Assembly (NCBI GenBank): GCA_048270425.1
Contig: JBLWSY010000003.1
Location: 186,001 to 250,000 of the forward strand
Direction of reading: 5' to 3'
Origin: Oceanospirillum sp048270425
GTDB taxonomy: Bacteria > Pseudomonadota > Gammaproteobacteria > Pseudomonadales > Halomonadaceae
DNA length: 64,000 bases
Shown here: positions 35,995-45,504 of the stretch, one piece after another
Numbering within the stretch: the first letter of the stretch is position 1
Layout of the letters: every line of letters begins with the position of its first letter
Translations under genes and position numbers: made by a program
Notes under the pieces: model-generated
What the model was told of the DNA's origin: nothing
Database searches by the model: none
What the model saw: only the letters and a program-made list of their open reading frames with translations

Positions 35995-37275
35995 TTGAAC
36001 GACACCCCCCTTGGCATCTTATTTGGACTGTTAGCCTTTCTGATTATCTGTTCCGGCTTCTTCTCAAGCTCTGAGACCGGCATGATGTCCCTTAACCGCT
36101 ATCGGTTGAGCCACAAAGCGAAAAATCGCGACAAAGGGGCGCTGCGTGTCAGCCGCCTGCTGGAACGCCCGGATCGTCTGATCGGCGTTATTCTGATCGG
36201 TAATAACTTTGTTAATATTCTTGCTTCTGCAATTGCAACTGTCATTGCTGTTCGCCTCTATGGTGATGCCGGTATTGCTATTGCAACCGCCTTGCTGACA
36301 CTGGTCATCCTTATTTTTGCAGAGGTGACGCCTAAAACACTGGCGGCAATCCACCCGGAACGCGTCGCTTACCCGGCATCACTGCTACTGACGCCCCTGC
36401 TGAAGCTCATGTACCCGTTTGTCTTCATGGTGAACGCCATTACCAATGGTCTACTGAAAGTGATGGGCGTTAATCAGAATGACAGCAGCAATGATCAGCT
36501 GACACCGGAAGAGCTGCGCACCGTTGTGCTGGAAGCGGGCGCTATGATTCCCCGCCGCCACAAAACCATGCTACTGAGCATTCTGGATCTGGAGTCCATG
36601 ACAGTGAACGACATTATGATTCCCCGTCATGAGATTCAGGGTATCAACCTTGATGACCCGATTGAGTCCATTATTGAGCAACTGCAAAGCTGCGAACACA
36701 CTCGCCTGATTCTTTACAAAGGTGATGTGAACAATGTTCTGGGCATTCTGCATATGCGAAATGCATCTCGCTTTATGGCTCGCCAGATGCCGACCAAAGA
36801 GGACCTGCTGGCAGAAGCCCGCGAGCCCTACTTTATTCCGGAAACCACACCGCTGCAGACTCAGCTGCTGAACTTTCAGCGCCTGAAACGTCGTATCGGC
36901 ATTGTTGTAGACGAATACGGTGATGTTCTGGGTATTGTGACGCTGGAAGATATTCTGGAAGAGATTGTTGGTGACTTCACTTCACCGATGAGCGGTCACA
37001 ATGATGAGATCAAACCGGATGGCAACGGCAACTTTGAAGTGGAAGGTGCTGCCAGTATCCGTGATATCAACAAGACTCTCGACTGGGCACTGCCGGTTGA
37101 TGGCCCTAAGACCCTGAACGGCCTGATTATTGAGCATCTGGAAGCAATTCCGGAAGCACCGGTTTGCCTGAGCTTTGGCCCCTATCAGCTGGAAACACTG
37201 GAGATCAGTGGCAACTTTGTACACAAGGTGCGCTGCAAGGAGATCAAAAAGGGTAAGAAAAAGCGCAGCGTTTAA
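35995..37275 (+). CDS. CNNM/CorC-family membrane protein (YfjD-like, HlyC/CorC)
   Basis: 426 residues; the start is TTG at 35995, with AGGA about 11 bases upstream and no better codon nearby. The N-terminal DUF21 membrane domain (about 1-185) has GFFSSSETGMMSLNRYRLSH and LIGNNFVNILASAIATV. A CBS pair follows (about 205-335) with VNDIMIPRHEIQGI and VVDEYGDVLGIVTLEDILEE. The C-terminal CorC_HlyC domain ends in a basic tail. The family is linked to divalent cation (Mg2+/Co2+) handling; the exact role here is inferred. It follows ypjD as in several relatives. Confidence 0.93.
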   Translation: MNDTPLGILFGLLAFLIICSGFFSSSETGMMSLNRYRLSHKAKNRDKGALRVSRLLERPDRLIGVILIGNNFVNILASAIATVIAVRLYGDAGIAIATALLTLVILIFAEVTPKTLAAIHPERVAYPASLLLTPLLKLMYPFVFMVNAITNGLLKVMGVNQNDSSNDQLTPEELRTVVLEAGAMIPRRHKTMLLSILDLESMTVNDIMIPRHEIQGINLDDPIESIIEQLQSCEHTRLILYKGDVNNVLGILHMRNASRFMARQMPTKEDLLAEAREPYFIPETTPLQTQLLNFQRLKRRIGIVVDEYGDVLGIVTLEDILEEIVGDFTSPMSGHNDEIKPDGNGNFEVEGAASIRDINKTLDWALPVDGPKTLNGLIIEHLEAIPEAPVCLSFGPYQLETLEISGNFVHKVRCKEIKKGKKKRSV

Positions 37276-37302
37276 CCGGCTCTTTCTCTTTTTATCAGAC
37301 CT

Positions 37303-38400
37303 TCAATCAGCCGCTACAAAGCGGCTGATTGCGTTATAGGCCTGCTGACAGACATCAGGCACCAGAGATTCCAGATTCAGGAAAGCATGCAGCATCTGCT
37401 CGTAACAGACGCCCTCGACATCCACTCCCGCTTCAACCAACTTTTCGAAAAAATAACCCGCCTCATCTCTCAGGGGATCATAGCCAGCACTCATCAGCAG
37501 AGTCTTAGGAAAATAAGCAGGCACTGTCATATCAAGAGGCGAAATAGAAAGCGGATCAGCCTTACCCTGAAGATACTGCTCAAAATACCAGCGCATTCTC
37601 TCTTCAGTCAGAAAATAGCCCTCAGAAAACGCCTGTATCGAATCGGCCCGCATACGGTAATCAAGACTTGGATAAAGTAGAACCAAGGCCTCGGGATACC
37701 CCGGCAGAGTTTCCGGTTGCTGAAGGCACAGCGTTGCAGCCATGGCAGCGCCTCCTGAATCTCCCATCATCACAATCCGAATATTCGCGGGCAACTGAAA
37801 GGAATCCAGCACCTCAGGCAGACGCGCCATCAGCTCCGCTACGCTTTCAATACCTGCAGGCCAGGGATTTTCCGGAGCCAACGGATAATCCATCGCTAAA
37901 ACTGCCTGTCCGGTATTTTCCGCCAATCTTCGACAGATAGGATCATAAACCTCAATACTGCCTGCCATATGGCCGCCACCATGAATAAAGAGCAGCAGCA
38001 TGTCAGGCTTTTCCACCGCCTGATACAGCCTGAGCGGCAGGGGTAAGCGAGGTATCTCTGCCAGCTCCTCTGCCTCAAGAATACGGTCTTCCACACGGAG
38101 AAGCTCAGGCCCAGCAGAGACAAATCGTGCGGTAATATTCGCCAAAGCCTGACGGGCACTTTCTGGTGTTGCCACTTTCTTTTCCGCAGGAAGACTCGCT
38201 AAAAGCGCATTAAACTGCTGACGCCAGTTTTCAAGCGCAGGGTGAAGCGGCGATAAAGCATCCGACGAAAAGTCAGTCAGAGATATTGAAACCACGTCCG
38301 AAGCTGTCACATTCGATGCAGCTGAACAGGTTTCTGATAAAAGGTTTGAGCCCTTAGATGACATGCGTGATGTCGTCATTGATATCTTGTTTGAAGGCAT
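37303..38400 (-). CDS. Alpha/beta hydrolase of the HSL (hormone-sensitive lipase-like) family
   Basis: 365 residues. Oxyanion motif HGGGHMAG near residue 140, nucleophile Ser in GDSGGAA near 218, acid Asp in SAGYDPLRDEA near 308 and His in LHAFLNL near 340. The triad is complete. It should hydrolyse short-chain esters; the natural substrate is unknown. The N-terminal ~60 residues are Ser/Thr rich and not part of the fold. AGGGA upstream supports the start at 38400. It is convergent with the CorC-like gene; a hairpin (aatcagccgc/gcggctgatt, 37305-37330) overlaps its stop region. Confidence 0.88.
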   Translation of the reverse strand: MPSNKISMTTSRMSSKGSNLLSETCSAASNVTASDVVSISLTDFSSDALSPLHPALENWRQQFNALLASLPAEKKVATPESARQALANITARFVSAGPELLRVEDRILEAEELAEIPRLPLPLRLYQAVEKPDMLLLFIHGGGHMAGSIEVYDPICRRLAENTGQAVLAMDYPLAPENPWPAGIESVAELMARLPEVLDSFQLPANIRIVMMGDSGGAAMAATLCLQQPETLPGYPEALVLLYPSLDYRMRADSIQAFSEGYFLTEERMRWYFEQYLQGKADPLSISPLDMTVPAYFPKTLLMSAGYDPLRDEAGYFFEKLVEAGVDVEGVCYEQMLHAFLNLESLVPDVCQQAYNAISRFVAAD

Positions 38401-38605
38401 AATACATCCCTGTGAATAATGGCTGGCACCGTTTTAAAAGAGTCGCGCTTCAGAATAGCCTAATTCCATTAGCCAAATCCTCCGGTAAAAGCCAGGATGC
38501 TCTGATTTCCCGCGTTTTTAATGCGGTTTATAAGCATCAGCTGACTATACTATTCCGTTTTCCTTTACAATCCGATTAAGGACTTCAGATCACAAGGCAA
38601 GATTC

Positions 38606-39601
38606 ATGACCTCAAATCACCTTCGCAATCGCTGTTTTCAGCTACTTGATGGCGAGCAAGCGTTCAGCCTTAAAGGCAAGCTGATCAATGGCTTTATCAT
38701 CGCACTGATTGTCCTGAATGTAACCGGCGTAATCCTGGAAACAGTACCGGAAATTGGCAAAGTTTATGCGGGCTATTTCTATGCACTTGAACTTTTCTCC
38801 GTCGCCGTTTTTACCGTCGAGTATCTGGTACGTGTCTGGATCAGCGCCGAAAACCCGAAATTTGGCCCCGGTATTAAAGGCAAACTGCGCTATATTTTCT
38901 CGCCAATCGCCCTGATCGATCTGATTGTCATTATCCCATTCTACCTGTCACTCTTTATCAGTATCGACCTGCGCTACCTCAGACTGTTACGACTACTGCG
39001 ACTGTTAAAACTATCTCACTATATCCGCAGCATGGATATTTTTCTTAAAGTAGTGACATCAGAACTGGCCTCCCTGGCCTCTGCAGTATTTGCCGTTTTA
39101 GTTCTGGTTGTGCTTGCGGCCTGCGTGATGTTTGCACTGGAACACAAGGCTCAGCCTGATGCCTTCAAAAGTGTTCTCGATGCCATCTGGTGGGCGGTAG
39201 TGACACTTACAACGGTGGGTTATGGTGATATCACCCCCGTAACAGCGGGCGGTAAGATCCTGGCCATTATGATTATGCTTTTAGGTGTCGGCACGGTAGC
39301 GCTGCCAGCAGGTATGCTGGCAGCGCGTTTCTCCGAAGAGCTGCAAAACCGCAAATCAGCCATGACTGCCGAAGTCGTCAATGCCCTTGAAGACGGCCAC
39401 CTCAGTGAGGCCGAAAAACACGCCTTAGCGCGACTCAGCCAGCAGTTCGGTATCTCAGAAGAAGACCTGAACCAGATTATCCGCAACAAAACCTTAGAAC
39501 TGGGCCATCAGATGCATTGCCCCCATTGCGGTAACAGTCTATTTGACGCACCAGTTAACGGCCCTAAAAACCTTACTCCGGACCTGCCAAAAGAACCTTA
39601 G
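38606..39601 (+). CDS. Voltage-gated potassium channel, six-TM Kv type
   Basis: 331 residues. S1-S4 voltage sensor, with S4 arginines every third residue in LRYLRLLRLLRLLKLSHYI (about 132-150). The pore helix and selectivity filter are TTVGYGDITPV (near 205), followed by S6. The cytoplasmic tail is helical (about 245-300) and ends in a Cys pair (HCPHCGN), a possible half metal site. A K+ channel in the inner membrane is a firm call; gating stimulus is inferred. The next gene begins two bases after its stop. Confidence 0.93.
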   Translation: MTSNHLRNRCFQLLDGEQAFSLKGKLINGFIIALIVLNVTGVILETVPEIGKVYAGYFYALELFSVAVFTVEYLVRVWISAENPKFGPGIKGKLRYIFSPIALIDLIVIIPFYLSLFISIDLRYLRLLRLLRLLKLSHYIRSMDIFLKVVTSELASLASAVFAVLVLVVLAACVMFALEHKAQPDAFKSVLDAIWWAVVTLTTVGYGDITPVTAGGKILAIMIMLLGVGTVALPAGMLAARFSEELQNRKSAMTAEVVNALEDGHLSEAEKHALARLSQQFGISEEDLNQIIRNKTLELGHQMHCPHCGNSLFDAPVNGPKNLTPDLPKEP

Positions 39602-39603
39602 CT

Positions 39604-40473
39604 ATGACGGCCATCGCAAAATGCTATATCGGCTTATCCCAGTGGAATCACAAACATTGGCAACAGGGGCCTTTGGCAGGTAGTAGCCAGCAATCCACCT
39701 TAAGCCGATACAGCCGTTACTTCTCCTCCGTTGAAGGCAATACCAGCTTTTACGGCCTGCCGGAAGCTCAGACCGTGCGTGACTGGTACAGCCAGACACC
39801 AGAGCATTTTCGCTTCTGCTTTAAACTGCCCCGCTCTATTACCCATGATCGCCTGCTACAAGTGCCGCACGAAGTGCTGATGACAGCTCTTGAGCGTTTT
39901 TCGTTACTGCAGGAAAAACTCGGCATGATCTTTCTGCAGCTGCCAGATGCCTTCGGGCCAGAGCACTTTGGGGTTTTGCAGCAGTTTGTCGGCATGCTGC
40001 CAAAGGAGATGAACTTCAGTCTTGAGGTGCGTCACCGCGGCTTTTTCAATAAAGATGAGACGGAACGTCTGCTGAACGCCTTGCTGATGGAACACGGCAT
40101 CAACCGGATTCAGTTTGATACCCGGGCGCTGTTCAAAAATCCGGCAGATGATGAAGACACGCTGGAAGCGCTGAAAGCCAAACCCAACCTGCCCCTGCAT
40201 GTGATCGCCACCGGACAGAATCCTATGGTGCGTTTTATTACCGCCAAAGACTGGCAAGACACCCTGCACTACCTCAAGCCCTGGATCGGTAAGGTCGCCC
40301 AGTGGATCAGGGAAGGCCGCACGCCCTATATGTTTCTGCATACCCCGAGCAACAGCCATGCACCGGAAGTGGCGGCTTATTTTGCCGAGCAACTGAATCA
40401 GGTCATCCCCAACGCGGCCCTATTCAGCCACTGGCCGGACGCACCAGAGCAACGGCAAGAGTCGCTGTTTTAA
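39604..40473 (+). CDS. DUF72 family protein (YecE-like)
   Basis: 289 residues with the TIM-barrel-like DUF72 fold: YIGLSQWNHKHWQ at the N-terminus, then YFSSVEGNTSFYGLPEAQTV, then WYSQTPEHFRFCFKLPRSIT, then LEVRHRGFF. The C-terminus has FLHTPSNSHAPEVAAYFAEQ. The function is not established. The start is two bases after the K+ channel stop, so translation is probably coupled. Longer than E. coli YecE (272). Confidence 0.92.
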   Translation: MTAIAKCYIGLSQWNHKHWQQGPLAGSSQQSTLSRYSRYFSSVEGNTSFYGLPEAQTVRDWYSQTPEHFRFCFKLPRSITHDRLLQVPHEVLMTALERFSLLQEKLGMIFLQLPDAFGPEHFGVLQQFVGMLPKEMNFSLEVRHRGFFNKDETERLLNALLMEHGINRIQFDTRALFKNPADDEDTLEALKAKPNLPLHVIATGQNPMVRFITAKDWQDTLHYLKPWIGKVAQWIREGRTPYMFLHTPSNSHAPEVAAYFAEQLNQVIPNAALFSHWPDAPEQRQESLF

Positions 40474-40551
40474 ATCTCAAGCCAAAATGGTGCAAATAGC
40501 GCCAAATAACCCTAAGAAAGCCTGAAAGCAGGCACATGACAAGGAAGAACA

Positions 40552-41235
40552 ATGAGCAATATTTCCGACGGCCTAAGTTCCGATTTAACTTGCGATTTTG
40601 ACTACCCATCCACTTTAGAGCTCGGCTTACTCAGAACATACATTGAGAATATTGATATAACGGTAGAAGCGAGCTGCCAAAACTTTAGAGAAACTGAATA
40701 CAGAAAACATCAATCTTCATGTGAACGGGACGAATACTTCACCGGACAGCATATTGAATATGTTGCACATGAGCACTTACCAAATATTATTAAAAAACCT
40801 TTGGTGATAACCTGCTGGAGTCAGCTGGAGTCCTTGTGTAAATCTTACATAGCTTACGCTCATAAAAAAGGTGCAAAAGATCTCTCCGACCTTGAAAAAG
40901 AAGGGGTCATAAAGGAAAAAAACAGTGCATTTATAAAATGGGCCAAATTCTTCAAACATGAGCTTGATCTGGACTTAAAGCCAATCATCGCGCAACGTGT
41001 CGACGAATTAAATGTTGTCAGGAATTGCATAGCCCATGCCTCTGGCAATGTGCTTGCGATGCATAAAGCAGCAGACCAAACCAAGATTTTTACCATAGCT
41101 AAAAAAGGTATCGGGCTGGAAATTGACGTACTTGATACAATCATCATACACACTGATTTTTTGCTGTGGTCTCTTGATGTTGTCGAATCAGTTATTCATC
41201 CTTTTGACGCGGCCTTCAAAGCGAAATACAGATAA
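40552..41235 (+). CDS. HEPN-like protein with an RX4H motif
   Basis: 227 residues, mostly helical, no signal peptide. It has the HEPN ribonuclease-type motif R157-N-C-I-A-H162 in VVRNCIAHASGN, and an upstream helix CWSQLESLCKSYI of the kind seen in abortive-infection and toxin-type HEPN proteins. The gene is visibly more AT-rich than its neighbours and uses many ata/aaa/tta codons, suggesting acquisition. A good ribosome-binding site (AAGGAAG) precedes the ATG. No nucleotidyltransferase (MNT) antitoxin or other partner is adjacent. Family membership is inferred from motif and pattern; activity is untested. Confidence 0.7.
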   Translation: MSNISDGLSSDLTCDFDYPSTLELGLLRTYIENIDITVEASCQNFRETEYRKHQSSCERDEYFTGQHIEYVAHEHLPNIIKKPLVITCWSQLESLCKSYIAYAHKKGAKDLSDLEKEGVIKEKNSAFIKWAKFFKHELDLDLKPIIAQRVDELNVVRNCIAHASGNVLAMHKAADQTKIFTIAKKGIGLEIDVLDTIIIHTDFLLWSLDVVESVIHPFDAAFKAKYR

Positions 41236-41254
41236 TCACCGACTTTCAAAACGC

Positions 41255-41281
41255 AAAAAAGGCAGCCGAAGCTGCCTTTTT
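41255..41281. terminator. Bidirectional terminator between the HEPN-like gene and purL
   Basis: Arms aaaaggcagc (41257-41266) and gctgcctttt (41271-41280) with loop cgaa; A and T runs flank it. Confidence 0.9.
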
Positions 41282-41302
41282 ATCACGCTATGAGGTCAGG
41301 TA

Positions 41303-44300
41303 TTAACCGACCCAAACGCGTGCGTTGCGGAACATACGCATCCAGGCACCATCCTCACTCCACTCATCCGGAGCCCAGGAGTTGGTAACGGCACGGTAAA
41401 CACGCTCAGGGTGCGGCATCATGATGGTCACACGGCCATCAGTGGTGGTCACACCGGTAACACCTGCAGGAGAACCGTTCGGGTTCGCCGGATAGGTTTC
41501 CGTTACCTTGCCGTAGTTGTCCACGTAGCGCAGTGCCAGGTTGCCGCTGTCCAGCAGAGCATCCAGATGTGCTTCGCTGGTGAATTCCGCGTGACCTTCA
41601 CCGTGCGCTACGGCGATCGGCATACGGGAACCCGCCATACCCTGCAGGAACACAGACGGGCTGTCCTGAACCTCAACCATACAAACACGGGCTTCAAACT
41701 GCTCAGACTGGTTGCGAACAAAGTGCGGCCAGTGCTCAGCACCCGGAATCAGCTCGTGCAGGTTAGACAGCATCTGACAGCCATTACATACGCCCAGCGC
41801 GAAGGTATCTTCACGGTGGAAGAAGTTCTTGAACTGCTCGCGAGCGGTAGCGTTGAACAGAATGCTCTTCGCCCAACCTTCACCGGCACCCAGAACGTCA
41901 CCATAAGAGAAGCCGCCACAAGCCACCAGACCACGGAACTGATCCAGCGTGACACGACCTTCCAGAATGTCGCTCATGTGCACGTCAACCGCAGCAAAAC
42001 CGGCACGATCAAAGGCGGCTGCCATTTCGATCTGACCGTTAACACCCTGCTCACGCACAATCGCCACTTTCGGACGGTTGCCGGAAGCGATCAGAGGTGC
42101 CGCGATATCTTCGTTAACGTCATAAGTCAGTTCAGCGTGCAGACCCGGATTGGTGGAATCCAGCAGGCCGTCGAACTCTTCCAGTGCGCAGTCTGCGTTG
42201 TCACGCAGCGCCTGAATGCGGTAGCTGGTTTCGCTCCACTTACGCTGGTAGTTCACACGGGCATTTTCCAGAACCGCTTCACCGTCAAAAGTGAAACGTA
42301 CCCAGTCTTCGTCGTTCAGCTCGCCGATAACCGCTACGCAGTCACCAAGACCTGCCGCCTGGAACTGAGCCAGCACTTCTTCAGAATCGTCACGTTTGAT
42401 CTGAACCACAGCACCCAGTTCTTCGTTGAACAGCGCGGCCAGTACGTCCTGATCCGAATCGCTGTCTGCGATCAGATCCAGTTTGATGTTCAGACCGGTA
42501 TGACCAGCAAAAGACATCTCAACCAGCGTTGCGAACAGACCACCGTCGGAACGGTCATGGTAAGCCAGCAGCTTGCCATCCTGATTCAGACCCTGAATCA
42601 CCGCAAAGAAGGCTTTCAGGTCTTCTGCATCATCCAGATCCGGGGCTTCGTTACCTACCTGATTGAATACCTGCGCCAGAGCGGAACCGCCCAGACGGTT
42701 TTTGCCACGACCCAGATCGATCAGCAGCAGGTCGGTATCACCTTTATCAGTTCGCAGTTCCGGAGTCAGGGTCTTACGGGCATCGCCTACAGGGGCAAAA
42801 CCGGTAATGACCAGAGACAGCGGAGACGTTACCGCTTTCTCTTCACCGTTATCGTCCCAAACGGTACGCATAGACATGGAGTCCTTACCGACCGGAATCG
42901 CGATACCAAGTTCAGGAGCCAGTTCCATACCCACCGCTTTTACGGTGTCGAACAGCGCCTGATTTTCGCCGTTGTGGCTTGCTGCAGACATCCAGTTAGC
43001 CGACAGTTTGATGTCGCCCATCTTGTTGATCTGAGCCGCAGCCAGGTTAGTAATGGTTTCACCAACCGCCATACGACCGGAAGCAGCCGGGTTAATCAGC
43101 GCCAGCGGAGTACGCTCGCCCATCGCCATCGCTTCACCTGTGGTGGCGTCCTGAGTGGTGGTGGTTACCGCTACGTCAGCAACCGGCACCTGCCAAGGAC
43201 CTACCATCTGGTCACGGGCCACCATACCAGTAATGGAACGGTCACCAATTGTGATCAGGAAGTTTTTGCTGGCAACGGTCGGCAGCTGCAGAACGCGCTT
43301 AGCGGCTTCTTTAAGCTCAACACCTTCCAGCTTCAGCTCAGGCAGCTCAGGATTTACGCGGTTAAATTCGCGGTGCATCTTAGGTGGCTTGCCGAACAGA
43401 ACGCTCATCGGCAGATCAACCGGCTCATTGCTGAACACAGTATCGTGAACCGTCAGGTGCATCTCTTCTGTGGCTTCACCCACAACGGCAAACGGGCAGC
43501 GCTCACGGGCACAGATCGCTTCGAAACGCTCCAGATTCTCAGGAGAAACGGCCATTACATAGCGCTCCTGAGATTCGTTACACCAGATTTCCAACGGGCT
43601 CATGCCCGGCTCGTCATTCAGTACTTTACGCAGATCGAACTGACCGCCACGCTCGCCATCTTTAACCAGCTCAGGCAGGGCGTTGGACAGACCGCCAGCA
43701 CCTACGTCGTGGATAAAGCTGATCGGGTTTTTGTCACCCAGCTGCCAGCACTGGTCGATCACTTCCTGACAGCGACGCTCCATCTCAGGGTTTTCACGCT
43801 GTACAGAAGCAAAGTCCAGATCTTCAGAACTGGCACCGGTCGCCATAGAAGAGGCTGCACCACCGCCCAAACCGATCAGCATGGCAGGGCCACCCAGAAC
43901 GATCAGCTTGGCACCAACTTCGATCTCGCCTTTCTCAACGTGGTCGGCGCGGATATTACCCATACCACCGGCCAGCATGATCGGCTTGTGATAACCCCAC
44001 ATCTCGTTGCCGTTCACACCGGTTGCTTCCTGTTCAAACGTACGGAAGTAACCGTTCAGGTTCGGACGACCAAATTCATTGTTAAACGCCGCACCACCCA
44101 GAGGACCTTCGATCATGATATCCAGCGCAGAAACGATACGCGCAGGCTTGCCATAACCACCTTCCCAAGGCTGCTTGAATTTCGGAATGTTCAGGTTAGA
44201 GACGGTGAAGCCGGTCAGACCCGCTTTTGGCTTGGAACCACGACCCGTCGCCCCCTCATCACGAATCTCACCACCGGAACCGGTAGCTGCACCCGGGAAA

Positions 44301-45208
44301 GGTGCAATCGCAGTTGGGTGGTTATGGGTTTCCACCTTCATCAGCAGGTGAACCGGCTCGTGGTGTTTGGCGTATTCTTTTGTATCAGGGTTCGGGAAGA
44401 AGCGGTTGGCTTCATGGCCCACGATCACAGAGGCGTTGTCTTTATAAGCAGACAGAACATCAGTCGGGCTCTGCTCATAGGTATTCTTGATCATGCCGAA
44501 CAGGGATTTCTCCTGCTGCTCGCCATCAATCGTCCAGCTGGCGTTGAAGATCTTGTGACGACAGTGCTCAGAGTTGGCTTGGGCAAACATCATCAGCTCA
44601 ACGTCATTCGGGTTACGACCCAGATCGATGAAACTTTGTACCAGATAGTCGATCTCATCTTCCGCCAGAGCAAGACCCAGAGACAGGTTCGCTTCTTCCA
44701 GAGCAGGACGACCACGACCCAGAATGTCCACTGAGGTCATCGGACGGGGCTGTTCGTGACTGAACAGTGCAGATGCCAGATCCAGCTCAGCCAATACGGC
44801 CTGAGTCATACGATCGTGCAGCAGATCTTTGATCACAGCCAGATCGGTTTCCGAAGCATTCGGCAGCTCAACGTAGTAAGCGATACCGCGCTCAATACGG
44901 CTGATCTCCTTCAGACCACAGTTATGGGCGATGTCGGTCGCTTTGGAAGACCACGGAGAGATAGTTCCCGGGCGCGGCACAACCAGAAACAGCGTGCCGG
45001 AAGGCTCCCGCAGTTCTGATTTAGGGCCGTAGCGCAGGACACGGTCCAGAACCGTTTGTTGCTCAGCGGTCAGATCAGCGGTCAGCTCTGCAAAGTGCAT
45101 GAACTCAGCGTGTACATTCTGAACCGCTGGAACTGCTTCCTGTAAAGCAGATAGCAGCTTGCGGGTTCGGAAAGCAGAAAGGGCGGGCGCTCCACGCAAT
45201 TTAAGCAT
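41303..45208 (-). CDS. purL: Phosphoribosylformylglycinamidine synthase (large form)
   Basis: 1301 residues from the ATG at 45208 (MLKLRGAPALSAF), matching E. coli PurL (1295). The open frame upstream to 45358 is not family-like. It converts FGAR to FGAM with ATP and glutamine in purine synthesis. Order: N-terminal PurS-like domain, linker, two AIRS-type halves (MKVETHNHPTAIAPFPGAAT; GKDSMSMRT), then a class I glutamine amidotransferase (VCNGCQM nucleophile; HPERVYR). It is divergent from mltF, as in E. coli. Confidence 0.98.
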   Translation of the reverse strand: MLKLRGAPALSAFRTRKLLSALQEAVPAVQNVHAEFMHFAELTADLTAEQQTVLDRVLRYGPKSELREPSGTLFLVVPRPGTISPWSSKATDIAHNCGLKEISRIERGIAYYVELPNASETDLAVIKDLLHDRMTQAVLAELDLASALFSHEQPRPMTSVDILGRGRPALEEANLSLGLALAEDEIDYLVQSFIDLGRNPNDVELMMFAQANSEHCRHKIFNASWTIDGEQQEKSLFGMIKNTYEQSPTDVLSAYKDNASVIVGHEANRFFPNPDTKEYAKHHEPVHLLMKVETHNHPTAIAPFPGAATGSGGEIRDEGATGRGSKPKAGLTGFTVSNLNIPKFKQPWEGGYGKPARIVSALDIMIEGPLGGAAFNNEFGRPNLNGYFRTFEQEATGVNGNEMWGYHKPIMLAGGMGNIRADHVEKGEIEVGAKLIVLGGPAMLIGLGGGAASSMATGASSEDLDFASVQRENPEMERRCQEVIDQCWQLGDKNPISFIHDVGAGGLSNALPELVKDGERGGQFDLRKVLNDEPGMSPLEIWCNESQERYVMAVSPENLERFEAICARERCPFAVVGEATEEMHLTVHDTVFSNEPVDLPMSVLFGKPPKMHREFNRVNPELPELKLEGVELKEAAKRVLQLPTVASKNFLITIGDRSITGMVARDQMVGPWQVPVADVAVTTTTQDATTGEAMAMGERTPLALINPAASGRMAVGETITNLAAAQINKMGDIKLSANWMSAASHNGENQALFDTVKAVGMELAPELGIAIPVGKDSMSMRTVWDDNGEEKAVTSPLSLVITGFAPVGDARKTLTPELRTDKGDTDLLLIDLGRGKNRLGGSALAQVFNQVGNEAPDLDDAEDLKAFFAVIQGLNQDGKLLAYHDRSDGGLFATLVEMSFAGHTGLNIKLDLIADSDSDQDVLAALFNEELGAVVQIKRDDSEEVLAQFQAAGLGDCVAVIGELNDEDWVRFTFDGEAVLENARVNYQRKWSETSYRIQALRDNADCALEEFDGLLDSTNPGLHAELTYDVNEDIAAPLIASGNRPKVAIVREQGVNGQIEMAAAFDRAGFAAVDVHMSDILEGRVTLDQFRGLVACGGFSYGDVLGAGEGWAKSILFNATAREQFKNFFHREDTFALGVCNGCQMLSNLHELIPGAEHWPHFVRNQSEQFEARVCMVEVQDSPSVFLQGMAGSRMPIAVAHGEGHAEFTSEAHLDALLDSGNLALRYVDNYGKVTETYPANPNGSPAGVTGVTTTDGRVTIMMPHPERVYRAVTNSWAPDEWSEDGAWMRMFRNARVWVG

Positions 45209-45504
45209 GACGAAAAGAAGCCTCTTAAAAAAAATTCGGAAACCGGAACTTGTTCTACTATTTAAACAGGCGACAAAGATATAATTAAGTTGCACCGTTA
45301 AAAATGGCAGAAATGATGAGGGGGCTAATAATACTGCAAACCCTGGGTTTAAAGCCAATCTGAAGATGACTTTCTTGGCATATCACTTAACGGAGTGTCA
45401 TTTTCAGCAAAAAAAATGCGACAATAGGTCTCTGTACATTCTTTTCCTCTGTGAGACAGTCGGTAATTCAGCGGTAATCGTCCCTACCGCATCGATTACA
45501 GAAC

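Noticed and set aside
41411..44734. Plus-strand open frame of about 1100 codons opposite purL
   Set aside because: It mirrors the codon structure of purL, has no ribosome-binding site or recognisable domain, and is rich in Gln/Thr/Arg as expected of an antisense shadow.
45209..45358. N-terminal extension of purL
   Set aside because: Family N-terminus begins at MLKLRGAPALSAF; the upstream part is hydrophobic and unrelated.
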